From positions 2,914,001-2,978,000 of the forward strand of contig NZ_CP126446.1 in assembly GCF_030166655.1 (NCBI RefSeq): a DNA stretch of 64,000 nt. The letters are read 5' to 3'. The position numbers and the translations under genes are program-made. This DNA is from Pontibacillus chungwhensis (GTDB taxonomy: Bacteria; Bacillota; Bacilli; Bacillales; BH030062). Positions 58,268 through 64,000 of the stretch are shown here, piece after piece. Each line of letters opens with the position of its first letter. Within the stretch, counting starts at the first letter, position 1. Below the pieces are notes generated by a model. It did not search any database and was not told the DNA's origin. It saw only the letters and a program-made list of their open reading frames with translations.

Positions 58268-59071
58268 TTATTCACCAAGTGAGATTGTTTCTATGTGGGA
58301 AATGTGGTCTTCAAACCATGAGTTTGCGATATCACCGAATAGTTTCGAGTCACCGGTGGTATAAAACTTGTGGTTCGGCACACGGTCTCCTTCATACAAT
58401 CTACCGTAATAATCGAGTATGACACTCACTTCCTGGGCTGTTTCGTCCCCTGAGGATATGATAGTGATCTCATCCCCCATAACCCGATGAATTGTATCTT
58501 TTAACAAGGGATAATGGGTACATCCAAGAATAAGCGTATCGATGTGATTTGCTTTTTTCATTGGTTCTAATGTTTCTCTTACAACGTGCAGAGCTTCCTC
58601 CCCGCTAAAGAGCCCTTGTTCGACAAGGGGGACAAATGGCGGGCACGATAATGCATTGACCCTTATATCTGGATTGATATGTTGAAGGGCATTTGCATAA
58701 GCTTTGCTCTTTATGGTGCCTTCTGTTCCGATTACTCCGATATGTAAGTTCTTAGATACTTTGATGGCTGATCGGGCTCCTGGTTGAATGACACCAATAA
58801 CCGGTATATCTAACTGTTCTTTTAGTTGTTGCAAAGTAAAAGCTGTTGCTGTATTACAAGCAATTACAAGCATTTTAATCTTCTTCATTTGCAAAAAACG
58901 AACCATTTCCCAGGTGAAGTTTATTACTTCTTCCTTAGGTCTCGGTCCGTATGGGCATCTTTTCGTATCCCCTAAGTAAACAAATTCTTCTTTTGGCAGT
59001 TGGCGCATTAACTCCTTTGCTACCGTTAAACCGCCTACTCCTGAATCAATAACCCCAATTGGTTGGTCCAA
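58268..59071 (-). CDS. murI: Glutamate racemase
   Basis: Makes D-glutamate for peptidoglycan. 267 residues. Catalytic cysteines in [10 protein letters not shown] (Cys around 73) and [13 protein letters not shown] (Cys around 184); [17 protein letters not shown] opens the protein. Known as racE in B. subtilis at this position, 11 bases after the MarR gene. Confidence 0.97.
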   Translation of the reverse strand: MDQPIGVIDSGVGGLTVAKELMRQLPKEEFVYLGDTKRCPYGPRPKEEVINFTWEMVRFLQMKKIKMLVIACNTATAFTLQQLKEQLDIPVIGVIQPGARSAIKVSKNLHIGVIGTEGTIKSKAYANALQHINPDIRVNALSCPPFVPLVEQGLFSGEEALHVVRETLEPMKKANHIDTLILGCTHYPLLKDTIHRVMGDEITIISSGDETAQEVSVILDYYGRLYEGDRVPNHKFYTTGDSKLFGDIANSWFEDHISHIETISLGE

Positions 59072-59082
59072 CTCTATCGCCT

Positions 59083-59559
59083 CTATTCGCTCTTGTTGCT
59101 TTTTTCTTGTTGTTCTACATCCTTCATTTCTGTATGCATGCGCTGCAAAAACCCTTGCAATTGATCAACTTCCTCATTAGAAAAACTACGAAGAACCTGA
59201 TCTAAATATGCCTGTCTCTTGTTAATTACTTCTTGAATAATGGATTCTCCTTTATCAAGGAGGTGAATAAGAACAACACGCCGATCCTTTGGATTACGCA
59301 CTCGTTCAACCAGCTCATTCTTTTCCATCCGATCAATGAGGTCTGTGGTTGTACTGCATGCAAGATACATCTTATTCGACAATTCACCGATCGTCATATC
59401 ACCAGATTCAAGAAGCCATTGCAAAGCAACGAATTGAGGAGGTGTTATAGGGTAATGGTTTAAAATTTCTCTTCCCGTTTGTTTAATGATGCCAGAGATG
59501 TGCCTTAGTTTCTTCTCCACATCTGCAATCTTGACTTCTGTCGTCGTAACCTTGTCCAA
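59083..59559 (-). CDS. ysmB: MarR family regulator (YsmB-like)
   Basis: 158 residues from a TTG start ([17 protein letters not shown]) well placed after GGGAGGTAACAAG; an upstream ATG would add 29 unlikely residues. Winged helix-turn-helix at about 50-110 ([20 protein letters not shown] and the wing [15 protein letters not shown]). Located between gerE and murI like ysmB. Target genes and ligand unknown. Confidence 0.88.
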   Translation of the reverse strand: MDKVTTTEVKIADVEKKLRHISGIIKQTGREILNHYPITPPQFVALQWLLESGDMTIGELSNKMYLACSTTTDLIDRMEKNELVERVRNPKDRRVVLIHLLDKGESIIQEVINKRQAYLDQVLRSFSNEEVDQLQGFLQRMHTEMKDVEQQEKSNKSE

Positions 59560-59677
59560 CTTGTTACCTCCCGAGAGTCCTATTAGTATCATCCTACATT
59601 CATTGTTACGGTTTTCGAAAGAAATTGCAAGAATAAAAGCCGACAAGGCTACTCTGTTAAAAGTGCTGTAATATAAA

Positions 59678-59709
59678 ATAAATACCGACCTTCCGAAGAA
59701 AGTCGGTAC
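59678..59709 (-). terminator. Intrinsic terminator after gerE
   Basis: TACCGAC/GTCGGTA stem, inner CTTTC/GAAGG pairing, followed by UUUAUUUU on the minus strand. Confidence 0.75.
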
Positions 59710-59712
59710 ATT

Positions 59713-59937
59713 TTAGAGTTTAAGCTCCCCCATGCGAAGAAGCTCAATAACAGCCTGCGAACGCCCCTTAACGCCCAGCTTCTGCATAGCATTCGAAATG
59801 TGATTACGAACAGTTTTCTCTGAAATGAAGAGTTCCTGAGCAATATCCTTTGTGGTCTTGTCTTGCACTAGCAATTCGAAAACTTCTTTTTCGCGTTTCG
59901 TGAGTAATTGCTTCGGCTTATAGTCTTTTTCCTTCAA
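59713..59937 (-). CDS. gerE: GerE late sporulation regulator
   Basis: 74-residue LuxR-type DNA-binding protein that controls late coat genes in the mother cell. The helix-turn-helix is TTKDIAQELFISEKTVRNHI (about residues 28-47). TTG start behind AGGAGGGG. Nearly identical in length and motif to B. subtilis GerE. A sigma-K-like promoter lies upstream. Confidence 0.97.
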   Translation of the reverse strand: MKEKDYKPKQLLTKREKEVFELLVQDKTTKDIAQELFISEKTVRNHISNAMQKLGVKGRSQAVIELLRMGELKL

Positions 59938-60000
59938 GCGCTAACCCCTCCTTGCTAACTTAGAGCTGCGGTTCGAAGGGTATTTATTTAGTCTTTACAT

Positions 60001-60026
60001 CGTATGAAAGAAAAGATGAAGCTGTG
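60001..60026 (-). promoter_or_regulatory. Candidate sigma-K promoter for gerE
   Basis: Minus-strand AC at 60025-60024 and CATACGATG at 60006-59998, about 17 bases apart, approximating the AC / CATAnnnTA sigma-K pattern; gerE is a sigma-K gene in B. subtilis. The last bases of the -10 deviate. Confidence 0.45.
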
Positions 60027-60057
60027 CCACACAGACATTCCACTTTTTACTTATTTT

Positions 60058-60708
60058 TCAACTTTGAGAGATTAAACCAAGTTCCTTCGCCCGAATTAAT
60101 GCTTCCGTACGTGAGCGAACCTCAAGTTTACTAAATATACCTGTAAGTGTGTACTCCACACTCCTTTGTGACATATGTAAATTTTGCGCAATATGCTTAT
60201 TGGTCAGTCCTTTTGAAACTTCAATTAATATCTTTTGTTCTTTCTCATTAAGAGATAACGAGCTGGCATCGCCTTCCGAAGAAATGTGCTGGGTAGTAGC
60301 CTCGGCTCTTCTTAATTGTTTAAATAGATGCAACGGCACGACCACTTCTTCACGTAAAGCACAATGAATGGCTGTTACAAGCTGGTCTTTCGTTGCTGTC
60401 TTACTCACAAAGCCAGATATGTTCGATTCCACTAATAGATTAAAATGTGTACTAATATCAAACCCTGTATAAATCAATACTTTCATATCTGGATAGGTTG
60501 TCTTCACCCGCTTCGCAAGCTCTACTCCATTTAACCCTGGCATGTATAAGTCCAACAGTAATACATCATACGCATGTTCTTTAATTTGGTGTTCAGCTTT
60601 CAAACTGTCAGAGATGACTTCCACTTCCATATCGGCTTCCTGCTCTAGCATTGCTTTAGTGCCCATACCAACAGCAGGGTGGTCATCAACAATCAAAATG
60701 TTAATCAT
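60058..60708 (-). CDS. comA: ComA-like response regulator
   Basis: 216 residues from MINILIVDDHPAVGMGTKAM, behind AAGGGGACGG. CheY-like receiver with the phosphorylation Asp in LLLDLYMPGLNG (about 55), Thr/Lys in YTGF and SKTATKDQL; LuxR-type HTH at about 150-210 (GLTNKHIAQNLHMSQRSVEYT). The DDHPAVxxGTK start and RSVEYTLTGIFSKLEVRSRTEA end are ComA-like rather than DegU-like. Overlaps the kinase gene by eight bases. Whether it drives competence or other genes here is not known. Confidence 0.85.
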   Translation of the reverse strand: MINILIVDDHPAVGMGTKAMLEQEADMEVEVISDSLKAEHQIKEHAYDVLLLDLYMPGLNGVELAKRVKTTYPDMKVLIYTGFDISTHFNLLVESNISGFVSKTATKDQLVTAIHCALREEVVVPLHLFKQLRRAEATTQHISSEGDASSLSLNEKEQKILIEVSKGLTNKHIAQNLHMSQRSVEYTLTGIFSKLEVRSRTEALIRAKELGLISQS

Positions 60709-63064
60709 ATAAACCGTCCCCTTCGTGATTTGCTGCATTGAAAAATGTAATGTTCATTTGGAATCCTTGCTTAGGAGCTGATTGTATACTCATTTTCCCA
60801 TTTAAACCGTTCACTCTTTGTTCAATCCCTGATATCCCCATATGAGAGTAGGTTTCCATTCGCTTATTCGGGTTAATTCCTACTCCATTATCCTCGTAAA
60901 TCAACTTCACATTTGAACTTTCACGGTATAAAAGAATAAATACCTGATCAGCCCTTGAGTGTTTCATTGCGTTCGTTAACAATTCCTGAACAATCCGATA
61001 AATACCAAGCACATACTGACTATCCAATTCAATCTGGAAGTCTCTTGAATCAAACGTTACCGTATAGTTAGAGCGAAGCTGGTATTGGTGAATTAAATTT
61101 TGCAACGAAGGCACAAGGCCCATTTCCTCTAAGAAAGGTGGACGCAATTCGTTACAAGTTTCTCGTATCAGATGAATATTATCGAGCAATTGCTCCTTGA
61201 AATTAAGCATATTATCTTTTACAACGGGTTCCATTGAATAATTCCGATTGACGAAATCATCCATCTGCCTGTAAAGATACAATTGTTCTTGCAGAACGGT
61301 ATCGTGGAGGTCGATTGCAATTTGTTGACGCTCATTTTCAGCAAGAGAAAAAAGCAACCTCGATAACCAGGCTGGATAATTTTGCTGACGATCGTTCTTT
61401 ACGTGCTGAAGTTCTTGAAAGAGGTCCTCAATCAGTAACAAATTCTCATGGGCGATATTGGTGTTATAAGAAATCGTTTGTAGGTAGCCTTTTTCATCTA
61501 GATTTAACTCTGTTCGATTTGGCTTCTCTGAAATATACAGATAGGTAATCTTACTAACCGTGTGACCGATCACAAGCACGTATCCTTCATGATCCTGCAG
61601 TTTTACTAAATTTCCAATATCACTTAACACGGGCTTCGACTTCTCCACACACTCTTCCATCAAAGGGAGTGGCACCTCTTGATACAAACAGAAATAGTTT
61701 GAAATTGTATTCTGAGAGAATATATATACTTCTTTTAAATCCAATACATCTAACAGTTCTCGCTTTAGCCTCTTAAACAACCCCACCGCTTCTCGTTCTT
61801 TCTTCATTTCGTGTATAAAGCGCTGTAGGCTTTGGTGATAGTTTTTCTTCTCTGAGAATAGATTTCTTTGGATCTGAAAATTAAAGATCTCTTTCACATA
61901 AAGGAAAATTACCAAAACAATTAAAATTCCAAATCCTAATTGCAGAAGATTTTGAATGGAGAAAGGATAATCAATTACCACTCCAACCAGCACGACAATC
62001 AACACCGTCGGAATCAAAGAAGAATAAGCATAATACCGTATCCGTCCCATTACAAAATCAATGTCTAATAATCGTTTCGCCGTAATCAGATAGATAAACG
62101 TAAACGGCATGACTACAAGAAACAAAGCGCTCGCTTCGCCTGACATCACCTGGAACCCGAATAAATAGTTGGGTAGCATAAACAAAAGGATAAATGGCGT
62201 AAAGGACATGAATAAACCAACAAGCATGTACTTTAGAATAGGGGCATATTCAGTCTGCTTATAACGTTTATACCCGATGATAATTAACGTTAATGCTATG
62301 CAAGTGAATGTAATAAACAATATTGAAATAAATTGAGGGTACCAGTCAGGGTAATAACCACTCAGCAAGCAAGCCGCCTCATAAGCAACAACAATAAAGG
62401 CAGCAATTTTCATCCAATTGTATACTTCAGATGCATACCACCTGCTTTTTAGCTCTCTGAAATAGCTGTCTACGAAATGTAAGAGTAATGCAGGCCCCAT
62501 TAGCAACGTTACCGTATTGACTAAAGTAGAGATCGTGTCCCCTCTAGCAGAACCGCTACCAGATAAGTAGGCAAGGCCAACAGTCAAGAAGAATAATATA
62601 AGCCTGTTACCTGATTCATCATGCTTTTTATGAAACAGAATAAACATGGAAAGGAACAGCATGATTAACATAAATGAAGAAGGAAAGAGGATATAGAATA
62701 ACCACTGGTCAAGGCTAACCTCATTTTCAATTTTAGAATACTTGACAGGTATACTTCCAGGGGCTTTAATGGTAATGCTATCTGCTTTTTCTACATTCTC
62801 ATAGATTTGAACAGTAGGATATTTACTTGTCTCCATTCCGTTAACATCCACGACCCTGCTACCAATCTTTATATCTTGATTAGCCGCCCAGCTATGTTTT
62901 TCAACCTCCACCACTTCCCACAAATCCATTTCATTTTTTTCTACATTAATGCCTATATAAGGAATTTTTAGTATCACCATAATCAAATAGGCAGAAAGCA
63001 GAGTGAAGAGAATTGGAAAGAGATAGCGATAGATTCCTCTTAGAAATTTATTGTTCTGTATCAT
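60701..63064 (-). CDS. comP: ComP-like membrane histidine kinase
   Basis: 787 residues from MIQNNKFLRGIYRYLF (after AGAGGG). After the first transmembrane helix lies an extracytoplasmic PDZ-like loop (about 40-110, DIKIGSRVVDVNGMETSKYP), then about seven more membrane segments ending with MGRIRYYAYSSLIPT, a GAF-like region, the HisKA_3 box IALDLHDTVLQEQ, and an HATPase end (HSRADQVFILLYRE, EDNGVGINPN). The layout closely follows B. subtilis ComP. No comQ or comX lies next to it. Its signal is therefore unknown. Confidence 0.85.
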   Translation of the reverse strand: MIQNNKFLRGIYRYLFPILFTLLSAYLIMVILKIPYIGINVEKNEMDLWEVVEVEKHSWAANQDIKIGSRVVDVNGMETSKYPTVQIYENVEKADSITIKAPGSIPVKYSKIENEVSLDQWLFYILFPSSFMLIMLFLSMFILFHKKHDESGNRLILFFLTVGLAYLSGSGSARGDTISTLVNTVTLLMGPALLLHFVDSYFRELKSRWYASEVYNWMKIAAFIVVAYEAACLLSGYYPDWYPQFISILFITFTCIALTLIIIGYKRYKQTEYAPILKYMLVGLFMSFTPFILLFMLPNYLFGFQVMSGEASALFLVVMPFTFIYLITAKRLLDIDFVMGRIRYYAYSSLIPTVLIVVLVGVVIDYPFSIQNLLQLGFGILIVLVIFLYVKEIFNFQIQRNLFSEKKNYHQSLQRFIHEMKKEREAVGLFKRLKRELLDVLDLKEVYIFSQNTISNYFCLYQEVPLPLMEECVEKSKPVLSDIGNLVKLQDHEGYVLVIGHTVSKITYLYISEKPNRTELNLDEKGYLQTISYNTNIAHENLLLIEDLFQELQHVKNDRQQNYPAWLSRLLFSLAENERQQIAIDLHDTVLQEQLYLYRQMDDFVNRNYSMEPVVKDNMLNFKEQLLDNIHLIRETCNELRPPFLEEMGLVPSLQNLIHQYQLRSNYTVTFDSRDFQIELDSQYVLGIYRIVQELLTNAMKHSRADQVFILLYRESSNVKLIYEDNGVGINPNKRMETYSHMGISGIEQRVNGLNGKMSIQSAPKQGFQMNITFFNAANHEGDGLYD

Positions 63065-63155
63065 AAAGTACCCTCTATTTATGTATAGTTTTGAATTCAT
63101 TATCGATCGTTCAGCCTTTTTCTAATTAACCTTATCGATAATCATACAAAGGAAA

Positions 63156-63620
63156 TTACCCTTTTGCAACCGACGGAGAAAGTTCATACGCATTAAGTAT
63201 TTCCCGGGGAATCGACACTGGTTTCCCGGATCCAGCATCAATTTGCACAATTCGTCCCCTGCCTGTTAAACAAACATCACCTTCTTTATTTCTCACTAAA
63301 TAATGAAGGTCATAGGAAGTGTTGCCTACATAATTGATTTTAACAGCCACCGAAAGAACATCATCAAAGAAAACTTGCTTGTGATAATCACACTGAAGAT
63401 CAGCAGCAACTGGAATGCTGTTTGAATCATCTGTTTCTACTTGAAAAGCCCCGACCGATTTTAGGAATTCAATACGCGCTTCTTCAAAATAGGTAAAGGG
63501 AACTGTGTTATTCATATGGCCAAATAAATCAGTCTCTGAAAATCGGACCTTCGTTTTTATAGAAAACGTAAACTCTTCTAACCACTTCTTGGAATCTTCT
63601 ACATAGGAAACTCTTTTCAT
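63156..63620 (-). CDS. ysmA: Acyl-CoA thioesterase, hotdog fold (YsmA-like)
   Basis: 154 residues from MKRVSYVEDSKKWLEEF, behind GGGGAGGAACAATCA; upstream in-frame residues belong to the sdhB terminator. 4HBT motif VRFSETDLFGHMNNTVPFTY has the usual Asp/His near the active site. Position next to sdhB matches ysmA. Substrate unknown. Confidence 0.88.
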   Translation of the reverse strand: MKRVSYVEDSKKWLEEFTFSIKTKVRFSETDLFGHMNNTVPFTYFEEARIEFLKSVGAFQVETDDSNSIPVAADLQCDYHKQVFFDDVLSVAVKINYVGNTSYDLHYLVRNKEGDVCLTGRGRIVQIDAGSGKPVSIPREILNAYELSPSVAKG

Positions 63621-63655
63621 TGATTGTTCCTCCCCGTGTCTTTTCTTAGCAAAAC

Positions 63656-63689
63656 AAACTCCTGCAGCTTTAACAGCTGCAGGAGTTTG
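63656..63689 (-). terminator. Intrinsic terminator after sdhB
   Basis: AAACTCCTGCAGCT and its complement with a four- to five-base loop; ends the sdhCAB operon. Confidence 0.9.
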
Positions 63690-63708
63690 CATTTCATTCT
63701 GATCATTC

Positions 63709-64000
63709 TTAGTTTACTTCATGGTCACTGCCAAAGAAGCTCTTAAAGGAATGTAAAGCTGTCTCTCTATTCATGGAAGCAATCGATGTTGTTAGCGGAA
63801 TGCCCTTCGGACAAGATTGTACACAGTTCTGTGAGTTTCCACACTCCGCAAGTCCACCTTCGCCCATTAATGCTTCTAAGCGTTCATTCTTATTCATAGA
63901 TCCTGTCGGATGAGAGTTGAACAGACGCACTTGGGAAATAGCCGCCGGACCAATAAAGTCAGACTTACTATTTACATTTGGACATGCCTCTAAACATACA
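63709..64000 (-). CDS. sdhB: Succinate dehydrogenase iron-sulfur subunit, C-terminal part
   Basis: The last 96 or so residues of SdhB, cut by the right edge. Cluster cysteines are visible: CLEACPNVN at the start and CGNSQNCVQSCPKGIPL further on ([3Fe-4S] and [4Fe-4S] ligands). SdhB carries electrons from the flavoprotein to the quinone site of complex II. Confidence 0.95.
   Translation of the reverse strand, partial: VCLEACPNVNSKSDFIGPAAISQVRLFNSHPTGSMNKNERLEALMGEGGLAECGNSQNCVQSCPKGIPLTTSIASMNRETALHSFKSFFGSDHEVN

Overview
The window is a chromosomal segment of an endospore-forming Bacillaceae bacterium. The gene order pheA-pheB-obg-spo0B-rpmA-prp-rplU-spoIVFB-spoIVFA-minD-minC-mreDCB-radC-maf-spoIIB, then folC-valS-ysxE-spoVID-hemLBDCXA-engB-lonA-lonB-clpX-tig-ysoA, then ysnB-rdgB-rph-gerM-murI-ysmB-gerE-ysmA-sdhB is the B. 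subtilis order almost gene for gene. Nearly everything lies on the minus strand. The many very acidic protein tails hint at a salt-tolerant genus such as Halobacillus or Pontibacillus; that is a guess.

Region by region (minus-strand transcription runs from high to low coordinates). 1-15.3 kb: phenylalanine and ACT genes, the Obg GTPase, Spo0B (interrupted by an in-frame stop), ribosomal proteins L27 and L21 with the L27-trimming protease Prp, an RNase E/G-like nuclease, the SpoIVF sigma-K processing pair, MinCD, MreBCD, RadC, Maf, a LysM-GH18 spore-type hydrolase and SpoIIB. 15.5-27.1 kb: a type IV pilus locus (pilB, pilT, pilC, pilin, prepilin peptidase, pilM, pilN, pilO) preceded by three poorly understood membrane or acidic genes. 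It sits where B. subtilis carries only comC. 27.4-35.7 kb: a GAF-GGDEF diguanylate cyclase, folC, a palindromic GC-rich repeat, a plus-strand pair of RimK-like ATP-grasp ligases, and valS with a T-box leader. 35.8-45.2 kb: a tiny membrane protein, ysxE, spoVID and the hemAXCDBL haem operon. 45.2-55 kb: EngB, LonA, LonB, ClpX, trigger factor, a TPR protein and tRNA-Arg/tRNA-Gly. 55-64 kb: the ysnB to sdhB segment, with a ComP-ComA-like two-component pair inserted between gerE and ysmA.

The most striking system is the pilus locus. The roughly 190-nt leader of the major pilin gene contains a close match to the conserved core of the c-di-GMP-II riboswitch, followed by an intrinsic terminator whose 5' arm overlaps the aptamer's conserved 3' end. 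Together with the diguanylate cyclase gene just upstream, this suggests a c-di-GMP-controlled pilin switch in a Gram-positive spore former. The vanW-like, PRC-barrel and acidic membrane genes co-directional with pilB are candidate new pilus components. Other points of interest are the spo0B nonsense codon, a ComPA pair without ComQX, an RNase G lacking the zinc-link motif, and the tandem ATP-grasp ligases.
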